A stretch of 64,000 bases of DNA. It comes from Liolophura sinensis (lineage: Eukaryota > Mollusca > Polyplacophora > Chitonida > Chitonidae). The translations under genes and the position numbers were made by a program. Under the pieces are notes generated by a model. The model saw only the letters and a list, made by a program, of their open reading frames with translations. It made no database searches and was not told the origin of the DNA. The stretch spans positions 29,682,402 through 29,746,401 of the forward strand of contig NC_088301.1 of the NCBI RefSeq assembly GCF_032854445.1, read 5' to 3'. How positions within the stretch are numbered: position 1 is the stretch's first letter; each line of letters opens with the position of its first letter. Below are positions 11,074-24,000 of the stretch, piece by piece.

Positions 11074-12224
11074 TGAGTGATCATATACATCATTTCTACT
11101 ATTACATGTACATGATACTTGTACCAGCTGTATCACCTGTACCAGCTATATCACCTGTACCAGCTATATCACCTGTACCAGCTATATCACTTGTACCAGC
11201 TATATCATTTGTACCATCTATGTCACTTCTACCAGCTATATCATTTGTACCATCTATGTCACTTGTACCAGCTATATCACTTGTACCAGCTATAGCATTT
11301 GTACCATCTATGTCACTTGTACCAGCTATATCACTTGTACCAGCTGTATCACTTGTACCAGCTATATCATTTGTACCATCTATGTCACTTGTACCAGCTA
11401 TATCACTTGTACCAGCTATATCACTTGTACCAGCTATATCATTTGTACCAGCTATATCACTTGTACCAGCTATATCACTTGTACCAGCTATATCACCTGT
11501 ACCAGCTATATTAGGGGCATAGTCTAAATAGAAAATCTATTGCGGGACCATGCATATTTCACCAAAACTACAATAATCTTTATTACACTTATACCTGTAG
11601 CTGTAAAATAAAGACAAACAGTGGTAAGAATATATAATGTATGACCCCTAAAATAGTTTGCCATCTTTGATTCTGACATACTCCCGTCCATATTTCTAAA
11701 TCAATGGGCGAAAAGACAAGATGGGGTAAGACAGCTCTTCTAAATATCCAATTCACATATCCTTATTACGGTCAAAAAATGTATATAAAAGCGTGTTACA
11801 TGAAATTCTGTGTCTTTACGCCCAGGTAAAGGCACCCAACTTTCAATTTGGGATGCCCGGAAGTGCCATAAGCTTTCATTCTGACTTTGGACGATGCCCG
11901 GTAAGGAGTGAGTGAGTGTTTGGGGTTTAATGTCATACTTAACAAATTTTCAGTCATATGACAATGAAGGAATCCTTAGAGTGCATGTAATGTGCCTCCT
12001 TGATGCAGGATGGCTGAGACGTCTGACCGAAGACAAGAAAACCGCCTTGCCCGATCCATTATACTGATAAAGGTCAACCAGTCGTTGCACTATCCCCTTC
12101 ATGCTGTACGCCAAGCGAGGAAGTTATAACTTCCTCTTTTAAAGTTTTAGGTGTGACTTGACCCAGGACTGACCCTGGATCTACCGCTCCCGATCCGGAA
12201 GCTCTACCAACTGTGCTACCGGGG
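11074..12224 (-). mobile_element. Composite SINE-B retroposon with minisatellite tail (long copy)
   Basis: Read on minus, it starts with a tRNA-like head (ccccggtagcacagttggta, an A-box-like segment, then a B-box-like segment). It continues through the SINE-B body to about 11.91 kb, a unique body of about 400 bp, and an 18-bp minisatellite with about 22 units. It ends in gatgtatatgatcactca. A 15-bp direct repeat (tcattggYagaagag, one mismatch) lies at 11059-11073 and 12225-12239 and marks the whole 1.15 kb as one retroposed unit. A second copy in opposite orientation lies at 17.60-18.42 kb. Confidence 0.8.
11119..11511. repeat. 18-bp minisatellite, about 22 units
   Basis: Unit ttgtaccagctatatcac with variants (accatctatgtcac, accagctgtatcac). 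Because 18 is a multiple of three and the unit lacks stops, all copies stay open as V-P-A-I-S repeats on plus. There is no supporting gene structure. The unit is direct and spacer-free. Confidence 0.95.
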
Positions 12225-12239
12225 TCATTGGCAGAAGAG

Positions 12240-14988
12240 ACGTAGGGAAACAGCAGTCTTGTTATCATGGCAATCATAGAAATGGGCCAGTGTAACAAGT
12301 ATTAACTAACCTAGTGATCTAAAGTTTTGCACACAGATTTGCTATTCATATAGGGAAAATGGCAATCAAGTAGGTAATGGCAATACACTTTCAGAAGGAC
12401 AAGAAGGTCTTAAATTATACTTCTGATTCTAACATATTTCCTACAATAATCAAACTTCACCAAAAAGTATAAATGGCCCTATGATACAGACGAATAAGAC
12501 AAAATGTCTCACTTTAAAAATGCTAACCTTTAGGCCAGATATAGTGAATGTGTGATATGACACAGTGTCTGTGCATATACATGTAAGTATCCACAAAAAG
12601 CACACGCATTCACACGATTTCTGTCCTCCATCAACTGTGAATTGTTTTTTTTAAAAGCGATAAAAAGCATATATACTGCTGGACAAAAATGAATGAAGTG
12701 TAAATAGACAATTGTGCACCCCTCGCAAGTGTCTACTGCAAACAACATGGGTTCTAGAATCTTCCCTACCTTACTTTCCTTACATAAAAATGCACCTATT
12801 ATTGGACTTACATGCAACAAAGAAAAGAAAATTGGATAGGTCTGGCAAGGGCAAAAATAAGAAAAAATTAATATTTAGAGACACAAACTGAAGACAACCT
12901 GCACGTCTTGAACGTACAAATTCAGTAAGTTTTAGAAGCTTCCTTTGCTTTCTGTAGGAGTTGACTGGACAAAACATACTGAGTAAGAGATGGTCACACT
13001 GATGCCTGTTATGCCTAACTCCACCATGTCCACACAGAACATGCAGAACTATTCAAGATATATAGCCAGGGAATTGTTCCAGACAGACAAATGAATGGTC
13101 ATGACAGACAAAAAGACAATAGCCATATCATAATATGCTCCTCTGAATAACAGGCTTATAAAAAGGCACAACAGTTTTATAAGTAGTAATCTTCCTGTAT
13201 GAGCAGCAGAGTAATCAAACCCAACCACTGAATCAGAAAACTTTCAAGAAAACTGATTTTTTCATATACAGGTAAATAAAAATGCTTTAAGGTACACCAG
13301 ATGTTTTTCCTGGGTATATGTACCCAACTGACAGTCTTCCAGAACAGCTTTCTTCTAGTCTTTAGTCATATATTAGTAGACTGTCTTCTTAAATCTTGGA
13401 ACTTTGGAAGGGAACATGCAGGGGATGCTGTAGCCTAATAAATTACATCTCGTTGATCAAGTATTACTAATGTCTGACACTAACAGGAGCCCATCCTCTC
13501 CTCTCCATGTATTACGACGACACAAGCCATATACATATTACCTTAGCGTACAATAACTGTCACTTTCTTAATCAACATAGAGATGAGCATATTCTGGGTC
13601 AAATACAGCAAACACGGCGGTCTTGGTCGAAGGTAGTTACACCCCGCTTCAGCGGGCATGCGGGTGATTAGCTGTCGTGCTTCATGACTTCTGATACGAC
13701 TAATTGTTGACACATTAACGTTAAGGGCTTTGGTGACAGCTCAAAGGTTCATGCCAGCATCGAGTATGCTGATGGTGCGCTCTCGTTGGTTTTATGGCAG
13801 ACATTTCTGCGTTTTCGTAGCCCGAGTAAAATCCTACAGGCAGGTATGTTTAATTGATTAAAAGGTCAAAACATGCGCTGCCCGTGATTTCTGATGTTCC
13901 GAAAGCCTTCTAGCTTTCGCCTGTATTGCGAACAAAACTATTTTTGACCTTCACCAAACGAAAAGTCCACAATGTGGAGAACTCTTCAATAGACAAACAT
14001 GGCTGTCTACAGCAATTTTAACGGAGAAACATCATGAACATTGTAGGCCAGCGGTGTGGGCTTAATACTGAGAATAATACGTTATAGAGTGGGTTTCCCT
14101 GCTTTTCATAAGTGATTAAGAAGCACAGCCATGAAATAGTGTAGCTCTTTTTCTAAAAATCAAAAGCGTGCAGTCGACTGTGTACTACATGTATATACGC
14201 TAGACCGTAGACGCCAGGTTAACTCTATGATCAAACAAGTTCTCAGTTCCTAATCTAAAAATCCCTTTTTCACCATACAGGCCTCGCTATTGAAACTGAA
14301 ATGCATAAATCCCACATCGCTGGATTGTAACATGAGTAGGCAGCTGGGATGGCTCTAGTCGGGCAGCTGCATTCCAAAACACGACAATAACGATTCAATC
14401 AATGTGTAGGATTCGCTCCTTGTCAGTTGGTGTGCAGTCTTTCGTGTGTCGTCTTCAGACCTAGCATGTGCACGTAACTCGTGCACGCCACTTACTCGTG
14501 CACGCATTTTACGCGAGCAACGATCAACCTACCTAGCTATTCTATCTTCGGCTCTAGTTACATGTTAATGAGCAACATGGCGTTACAAACTCTCGCTGAT
14601 AAGCACATTGTCTGATACCTTCTCTTCCTCAACCTCGATAACAACCGATAAGTGGAGAGTGGGCTCGAAGATCCGGCTATTACCATGGAAACTACTTCGT
14701 TTGGCCAGATTTTTTAGCCTCCTGCCGTTTAACTCATTATGGTATATTAATACGCGCAGGACTGTAGTTTAAACGTTTTTTTCCATACCAGGTCCCTGAA
14801 ACAAATGGAAAATTATTAGTGTTTCAACCCATTTTGTGTAATCATACAATAGTCTCAAATTCTGGTATAACATCACAAAACCATTTATGATAAACAACGG
14901 AACTACTTTGTGTGCGGAGACCGACGTACAGCATTCTTCCAACGGGACGTGCGCACTCGGAGATCAGTGTGTGAATGTTTCAGTAATC
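12240..14988. other. Region upstream of MAPK15 exon 1
   Basis: About 2.7 kb holding the presumed MAPK15 promoter and 5' UTR. I see no clear TATA box, coding exon or repeat. A head-to-head promoter shared with the GNAT gene is possible but not shown. Confidence 0.35.
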
Positions 14989-15053
14989 ATGAGTTCCGAA
15001 ATTGAAGCCCACATTACCAAGAAGTATGAGATAAAAAGCGTTTGGGAAAAGGG
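14989..15053 (+). CDS. MAPK15: MAPK15 exon 1 (start codon; one base missing)
   Basis: The ATG at 14989 (aatcATGAG) opens residues 1-22, and the exon ends at gtaagtg. As written, the frame after the A5 run at 15033-15037 gives KSVWEKG and ends one base out of phase with exon 2. Reading the run as A6 gives IKKRLGKG, completes the glycine-rich loop with AYG of exon 2 and restores phase 0. The two independent agreements make a one-base deletion here almost certain, whether in the sequence or in the animal. Confidence 0.85.
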
Positions 15054-18000
15054 GTAAGTGAGAACATCTCTATAATTGTTTCAATTTTCCTGAATTTTGT
15101 TTGAGACGTCAACGCTTTGAAAATAGCTGTTCAAGAACTGAGAGAAAGATATTGCAACAACAACAACATTTTCGAAGTCATAACATCGCGTCTTCGAAGC
15201 ACAATTTCTTTGGTAAATTGTGGTTTGTTGACTTATCCACGCAGGGATGCAGTAGTAACTATCCTCAGAAATTCTTTTACAACCCGGCAATGATGGGATA
15301 CAGGAGAGACCTAAAGGCTATACATTGTTGCGATAGTTCCAGCACTCGGTCATATTAATATTAACGTACTTCCTGACAGCTTGAATACTGGGGCCACTTA
15401 CAAAATAACGTGCGACAAATGTATGATAAAAACATATTGTACGCCGCTTTATGCATGTGGCCCCAGGTCAGCTGCCCTACGACAACTGGTCCAATAGTTC
15501 AAGTTGTATGGTGCACGATTTTACATAGTTTGGGAAATAACATGTAGTTATTCTTACAATTCACACAATTTTCTGTAGTTATAAATTTGTTATGTCTGGG
15601 GCTATTTTATATGTACATAATATTCCCAGCTACTTTGGTGTCAAAATATCTGTCTTAAAGCAAGGTGAATTGATAAAGACGGGATAGTCTGAATTGCTTT
15701 TCTAAATTGTGAAAATATTGCAGCAAATTAAAACCGATATTGTACATTTTCTCAGAGTATACGGAAACAACATATTTCTGTCCCTTCCACTTTGCGTGAT
15801 GTGACGTCACCCATGGGCACATGACACATCTACAAATGACGCTGCCCTTTCAAATGCTCTTGATGTCATCCCTGCTAAATGCCTTACTCAGCGTCATATC
15901 TGACTGTTCGACGTCATGCAGGGAATGTTATCACGTCACATCAGGAAAATTTTATGGACACAGCTGAAGATTTTGTTTTTCAAACAATCTTCAGGTATAT
16001 AGGTTAAATAGTGTTATTCATCAAAATCCTATTGAAATGTGGTGTTAGGCTTAGTCCGTAGGATTTCTTTCATTGAAAATATTTCTACGTAATTTGTATT
16101 CTGACCAGAATATTCTGGCGCTTTAAGGGTTAGAATACATATTTCACTGTGTGGTCACACATTCAACTGTTTTGACAGATCTCACCAGACATTGGTACTT
16201 TTGCAGTGATGTTACAGCTGCTCTGAGCCAATCATCAGCACACTGTCTGGTCATGTGACTGAAGTACTGAAGGTGAAAACAAAACAAATTTAACCTAGGT
16301 GAGGTAGGCACTAACTGAGGTATATTTTAGCATGAAAAATAAAAAATATAGCTTATACAGTAAGAAATTCTTTCTGGAAAAGTAATCAGATTGTGTCTAT
16401 CCTTCAGATATGATAGTTTCAGTGTCATGTAGTATTATGAACTTGAGGAATCGACAAAAATTAGCATTTCGCTCATTTAGCCTTACATGTATGTAAATTA
16501 TTTATCACCTCCTGCTGCTTAATTGCCAGGAACCTAGGTGCTCAACACTATGAATAACTTGATGTAAGTACAGAAAATAGTGTGAATCTTAAGAAACCAA
16601 CGAGCCTGTAGTTACTCTAGATATCAGTTATTTTGAAAAAGACATTTTTCTCTGTAAAAGTGGATGATAAAACCGTTGCACCAGTCAGCGGTTGCATCAG
16701 TTGGCTGCATACCGACAGCTTGACCGTAAGTTGGGTAAAACTAAATATATCCAAGTCGTTAGGCAGTATGTCAGTTCCAGGCTGATTACTCAGACTACAA
16801 TGTTTTGACTTTCTGTGATCTTTTAACATTTCATGACATACATGTGACTATAACTGCAATGTGCTCCGATATCACTTTGCAATATATACATGCTGGAGGC
16901 CGGCTTGAGTTTTTTTTTTTGTTTTATTTTGATTGGTGTTTTATGCCGTACTCAAGAATATTTCGCTTATACATCGGCGGCCAGCATAATGGTGGGCGGA
17001 AACCCGGGGGAAACCCACAACCATCCGCAGGTTGCTGACAGACCTTCCCACATACAGCCAGAGAGGAAGCCAGCATGAGCTGGACTTGAACTCACAGCGA
17101 CTGCATTGGTGAGAGACTCCTAGGTCATTACGCTACGCTAGCGTGCTAACCTTGAGGTTTGAGTTCATATACATGTAGGTACTGAAAGACAAAGATGTCA
17201 GAGGAAAGGCAATGTCAAAAAAAAAAAAATAATTCAGTTTATTTTTTTGAATATTTTTAACATCTGATATATATGCACGTACTTCATTTTTTTGCCTTAA
17301 TCTACAAATTGATGGATGATAAAGTACTATGATATTCAGTTTTGGTACCTCAAATGGCAGATCAAAACAAAAAGAAACTAAATTTCAATTGAAAGAAAAA
17401 CCCGAGAGTGGAGGTGCCCTTGAAAAAATGACATTGACTGTGTGAACGGCTGACTTGGTATTTCTGGGAATCAAGAATGACTGTCGGTCACACAATTCCT
17501 TGTCTGTCTTTCTGTCGCATGAATCTTCAGTTGTTCAGGCCACTGATAAATGTGAGGCCATTCTGCATTTACTAGGCATTACAGGTCCTTACCGCGCACT
17601 GGCCCCAGTAACACGGTAGGGCGTCCGCTTTGGGAACGGTAGATCCAGAGTCAATCCTGGGTCAAGTCACACCTAAGACCTTAAAAAAGAAAGTTTTAAC
17701 TTCCTCGCTTGGCGTTCAGCATGAAGGGGATAGTGCAACGACTGGATGACCCATATCAGTATAATGGCTCAAGCGGGGTGGCTTACTTGCCTTCGGTAAG
17801 GTTTCTCAGTGAAGCATCACTAGATAAGAGAGCGGTGGAAATCCTTCCTGCAATAAGGAGGCGCATTACATGCATTCTAAGGATTCCTTCGTCATCACTG
17901 AAAATTTGTTAAGTACAACGATAAACCCCAAACACTCACTCACTCCTTACTGTGCATCGTCAAAAGTCAGAATGAAAGCTTATGGCCTTTCCGGGCATCT

Positions 18001-21000
18001 CGTCGAGAACCTTTGCTTGTGCGTAAAGACACAGAATTTCATGTGACATGCTTTTATATACATTTTTTTTACAGTAATAATGATATGTGAATTGGATATT
18101 TAGAAGATCTGTCTTACCCCATCTTGTCTTTTCGCCCATTGATTTAGAAATATGGACGGGAGTATGTCAGAATCAAAGATGGCAAACTATTCTAGGGGTC
18201 ATACATTATATATTCTTACCACTGTTTGTCTTTATTTTACAGCTACAGGTATAAGTGTAATAGAGATTATTGTAGTTTTGGTGAAATATGCATGGTCCTG
18301 CAGTAGATTTTCTATTTAGACTATGCCCCTGATATAGCTGGTACAAGTGATATAGCTGGTACAGGTGATATAGCTGGTACAAGTATCATGTACATGTAAT
18401 AGTAGAAATGATGTATATGATCATGATAATGTTCGTCAGTTTTATAGAGGAACTCAGAGCCCAGGAAAACCTCCATGTTATGGCAAGTCAGTGAGTGTAA
18501 CATGACGCAAATGGCTGCACGAGTGTTGTCAAGCTCTTATTGACACCAAACGCCCACAGACCAGGTTTCTTAAGGGGGTCTTGAAAAACTTAGAAAATCT
18601 GAAACTTGAAAGAAACTTTTCCAGGTTTTGGAAAATCAGGGGGTTTTGTAGTTGGGCCTGGAAAAACATTGAAATTGAGACTACAGAACCAAACTGAGCA
18701 ATTGCGTATAGTATATCCTCTTCACAAAATTTGTTTTGCGACGTTGAAATTCCTTAATGCAGTTCTATGTATATGAGAAAGACTGAAAATGCAACTAATT
18801 GGAGTCAATTTACATGGCTTTAAAGCTTGTATAAGCGTAGAATATTTATTCCAAATATCTTGGAAGGTACGTTCATTTATCCCCAATGCATAGCTTGCCA
18901 TTGACCACCAAGAGCACCAGCAATGTACAGCATGTGTAAATAAACAGACTACATGTGTCTTATGTACAGAAACATCTAACTGATGTTTTGTTAACATACG
19001 TACCTGTACATTCTTCATCACTTTAATTTCTTAGGCTTATGGCATTGTCTGGAAGGCCATTGACAGAAGAACAGGAGAGGTAGTGGCAGTTAAGAAGATA
19101 TTTGATGCTTTTCGTAATCAAACAGATGCCCAGGTAAGAGGATAATTTCCGTTCATCTTGTTTTTAAATGTTTCATGGGTAATAAATCAGCATGTGTGCC
19201 ATTGTTCTTTACAGCATGTGTGTTTTCAAATAAGGACCTATGTCATCTCAGTAATCAACCAGCTCAGGATTTGAGCTTAGACTGTTTAAAAGGAGGTTAT
19301 GTAGGGCTCGGTATTAAAATTACATCAACCCTCTAATCACTAGGTAATTTGTAGCAGCAATTTTTTCACTGCTGGAATGATATTGTGGAATGTGCAAAAG
19401 TATACTCTTAGCCATGTCTTGTCCCAATTTTTACACATGAATGGGTGTTTGTAGCTTATGGCTTAACAACAATGTTAGAGGCTACAAGTGCAGTAAAATC
19501 ACACTTTTTAGCTGTGTTAGTTTCCGACAGCCCCACCTTAACTTGTTTGCGTGAGCTCCTGTAATGTTGATTCGGTGTACATGCGTGACCTGTGCACATG
19601 TGCTGTATACATATGAACAAATACACTGTGTACATGTGCATATGATGTATATTTGTGAAAGCATTGTATATACCTTCATACTGCATATTAACACAACCAA
19701 ATTTGAGCAGATGCAAAATGCCCAAATTAATGCTACAAAAAGGCCCCAGTTACAAAGCTACGGTACATGTATATAAGGAAAGATGTTCAAACAAAATGTT
19801 TTAAATCGTAATCTCCTTATTCACTGAAAGTGATATTCCGATCAAAGCTGAAATACAACAGTGAAGCCACATTGGATGTACATGCATGTTAGACACTTCA
19901 CTTTGGAATCTATCTTTTTGTTAAATATATTGCATCTGTGATGTATTTTCTTGACTTTTCCCATTCTACGGATCTTCTTTAAATCTACATGTAAATCGCT
20001 GGTTTGTAGCTAAATTCTTTGTGACTTTAAATGTTTCAGTTCCAAAATTTTTATTCTAAATCTTGCCGTTATACGGTATTACAGTTTAGACTACGGCATA
20101 TCTAGGAAAAATAATGAAATTTAATGCACAAAGGTAAGTGAAAGGTTCTATATCTCACGCCATTGATTTGGTTAAGCAGCAATCAAATCCAACAATAACC
20201 TATTTATATCAATGATGTATAAACAAATGCAAGGTAAAATGTCATTTATATGATTAATGCAATATGTTAAATAGCATTCACGCCATTGAGCTTCTCTGTG
20301 AAAAAATGGATGTTATATAGGTTTGGGGTTCCCAAACAATGTTCAAACTGTATGATGGTCCTCAGTGGATCTCTTATTAGGCTTTGCAGTAAGGTGCAGA
20401 CTACTCTCAGGACTATAAACCACTGCTTGTACATCTAACATTCTTGTTCTGGTGTGCATTAAAATGTTCTTGTTTATTTCAGAGAACTTTTCGCGAGATC
20501 ATGTTTCTTCAAGAATTTGGTGAACATCCCAATATAATCAAATTGCATAATGTGATCAAGGCAGAGAACGACAAAGATATATATCTTGTTTTTGAGTTCA
20601 TGGGTAAGAATATGTGTATTACCTCTATAGTACACTAATTTTACTTATTTCTGTTTTATCTTAATTTAAGGGAATTAAAAATAGGAAGTGTGAAACATGA
20701 ATGGTGAGGTAAAAATTTGAAAGAAGCAATAAATATATTTTTGTCATAAAGCATAGACTGTTTTTATTATTGTCAGGTAGAGCCACCTGTTAAGGATAGA
20801 TTAGGAAGTTCTAAAGCTAACTTCACAAAAAATAGTTTTTAACTCCAGGAATTGATGACGGGTAGTGATGTTTAGAGGTTGTTTATGTTAAGCAATACTG
20901 TTTTTATAGCCTAGACTTAGCGTAGCAAATTAAAATGGTACTCTGCAGAAGATTACATGTAAACGGTCCATTTAGTAATTTATTCTTCATAGTCCTTCAA

Positions 21001-24000
21001 TACTGTTATTTTACAGGTACAGATAGAAAAAAATCTGTAATTTGTGAAATATCCACATTCTGCATGTAATTTGTTTTCATTTGATGTAAGAAGAGCTGGG
21101 TCATTCCACATCAAATCAGCCAAAAAAATTTTTTTTTGTGGTGACCATCTCGCATATTGCTGCAAAAATTCTTAAAAATTCCTTGACATATATGAGGAAG
21201 ATTTCCCAAGTTATAGCCCCAAATTCCAAGTGGTTTTTGAGATATGACCATCTAAAACATCCTATAAAGTTCATTTTCAACATATGCGAATAGGATATCT
21301 GTTCTGGAGGCATTTTTGGATGATCATAACTTCCAATTCAATGGGCCTAGAAAATCTACCTACAGGGTATTTTCTACCCTGGCTTTCAGAATATGGAATC
21401 AAAATATAAATATCTTCAATACTTTTTTTAGATATATGCCCCTAAATATTGTTCAACGTTCAACGCATACGCTATATTTTGTATTTTCAATGAGCTGCCA
21501 TAGGTCATGTGATAGATTTAGGAGATATGTGTTGCCTGATTAATATTGTTGATGTATATGACAATTTGCAGAAGAAAGTCTGACAACTTTGAGGCATTAT
21601 TATTCATGTAGTTGCTGTCTGAACTTTGCTCCAGGACAAAAAGTGGACATTTTACCTTGTTTTTGTCTTAAGTGATCCCCATGTTGACAGTTGAACACCT
21701 CTTTGAAATTTTTTTTCACATCTGGATACATCTATTAGCCAACTATGGTAGAAAATTCTAGAGCTGTTCTCAACTCCTCCTGCTGAAATTAAATTTTTGA
21801 AAAAGTCACGGAATTTTTAAGAATTTTTTCAGCAAAATCCAAGAGGGTCACCACAACAGCCAGCTGAACTGACACAGAATGACCCAGCTGCTTGTAAATG
21901 GACAATTTATGTCTATATTTATTTCACTGGTGTTCTATGCTAGACTCAGTTATAGTGTATCCCTATGACAGTTGCTTTGATGGGTATAATTACAATCCAG
22001 TTGAAATCACCTCACCTCTCCAGAGTCCTGTTTTGCAAAGTGGTTGTGTGACATATTTACCATGATAGTGACGTATGAATTTGCATTATGTTGGCATGAC
22101 ATTAAAACAAGCGCAAGTTAAGATCACTAGGTGAAACAGGTCCCTGGTGCAGGTAGCAGCCCGATAACTGACAGTAAAACCCTAGACCCTATAACCCTAG
22201 TAAAACTTCTAACACTCCATGTAAACTTATTGACAAAGGGCTATTCACCTCCTGATAGAACTCATTCCACAGCTCAGCCAGCATGGACATCTGAACTGTT
22301 TATAATCTGTTTTCTGTTGCTACTTGCTGGAAACATATTGGTACTAACGACAGTGCAGCATTTCATTACCTACCGATAGCTTTGTCACACACTCAAGGTG
22401 GGTTTTAGTTGGCAGTGGGCATTTGTTGCCCATGATCTTTGTCAAAATACATGTACACTGTACATGTGTACAGTGAGCATGTGTTAGCTGAGAATGAAGA
22501 ATTATTATTTCTTGTAGCTATATGAAGGAAATAATTACTTCAAGTAAGCATGCATTTCACAATTCAAACATTTCAGATACAGATCTGCACAATGTCATCA
22601 AACGGGGGAATATACTGAAGGATGTACACAAACGTTATATCATGTACCAGTTACTGAAGGCTATAAGTTATCTACACTCTGGCAATGTCATACATAGAGA
22701 TGCCAAGGTAAGCATTTGTTCCCATTATGGCTGTCACAGACTGTAACAATTGTGTGTATATTGGGACAGCACACAGAGTTAGAATTGCATGCATACTGTT
22801 TTGAGACTTCCAACACGGTCCTACATGCTGTATAAGCCTGTTTTCAGCTTGAGCACATCACCATAATGCATTACTATTTCAACATGCATTTAGCTAGCGA
22901 ATCGTGCAGCCGTGATTTGCACAGTCAAATCTGAGAAAACATGGCTGAATATTTCATGGACGGCTCAGCTGTTCTTGTGAAAAGCCTTGCATCTTTTACT
23001 TCACTGTGTTGGCATATAGATACAATGTAGTTGAAGTAGTCAAGCATGGAATTTACCAAAGATCGACTTTAGTGTTATCAACAACAACAACGGTGCAAGG
23101 AGCCAGCTTCGAAGGGAACTTGGCTGATCCCATAATATACTGTCTTTGGTTGGAATTTAACCCGCCTGCTAGTAAAACAGCTGTTATCTAATTCGATGTA
23201 GTTTGGCTAGTCAAAATAACTGCTGGCTGACCCATGGATAGGAAAAACTTTGCCGGGCTTTCAGGAGTTGTGTAAGAAACTCTGGGAGGCCAACTAAATT
23301 TTAACAGCTGTGAGGAAAATTTGGCTTTAAACACATATACATACTCTGGTGATTTAGGGCGTGATGGGTAAACAAATTGGGAGTTCATTCGTCTTAAGTT
23401 TGAGCAATCTTCGACATGCCAGTGAAAGTGAAAGAAAAGTAGATACCAACATGTATTGGCTTCCAAAGAACGTCGCTTTGATACATGCCATCCCACTGAC
23501 TGTGTCTCTGCTATGGACAAGCGAGTGAGCTTCTAACAAATTGTTGGAAATGTCAACTGTGTTTAACAACACAATGGCCGTTTGACGGCTACAGTAGTGG
23601 TAACTGTTCTAACTGGCTACAGAGGAAGATTAACCTGAAAGATATCCAAAGCTAATAGAAAGATTGCAACATAGAGCTATGAAAAGTGATGCATGAAGAC
23701 ATTTTTGTAAAAATCTGAGAACAGACCATTAAACACTGTCCACTTAAATAATTGGAATAATTATAGCAATTTTTTATGCGGATTCAATTTGCTTAAATTT
23801 TTTGAAACTATTCGAAGGAGAATCGTAAAACTCACAGGTTAAATTGACTATGCAAACTTTAGATCATGTTGGAAAACCAGTTGCTTACAACTGTAAGTAG
23901 CACTCTGTCTAAAGGTGTATGTGTTGATATTTCAATATGCCCATTTTTTTTCCTGACTATGCAGCCCTCCAATATCCTGCTGGACAGTGAGTGCTTAGTA

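Larger units (their letters stand above)
15054..19034 (+). other. MAPK15 intron 1
   Basis: A 4-kb intron holding the SINE-A copy at 16909-17152 and the inverted composite retroposon at 17600-18422. It also has a stretch near 15.74-16.0 kb that resembles 34.27-34.50 kb (shared gacgtcacccatgg and tgacgctgc). No coding exon was recognised. Confidence 0.6.

Noticed and set aside
11119-11511. CRISPR-like regular array
   Set aside because: Units are contiguous with no spacers, in animal DNA. It is a minisatellite.
11055-11522. 155-codon open frame of V-P-A-I-S repeats
   Set aside because: It is the stop-free 18-bp minisatellite inside a retroposon, with no gene structure.
14989-15058. MAPK15 with a degenerate loop KSVWEKG
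   Set aside because: This reading fails to join exon 2 in phase. A one-base correction explains both the odd loop and the phase.
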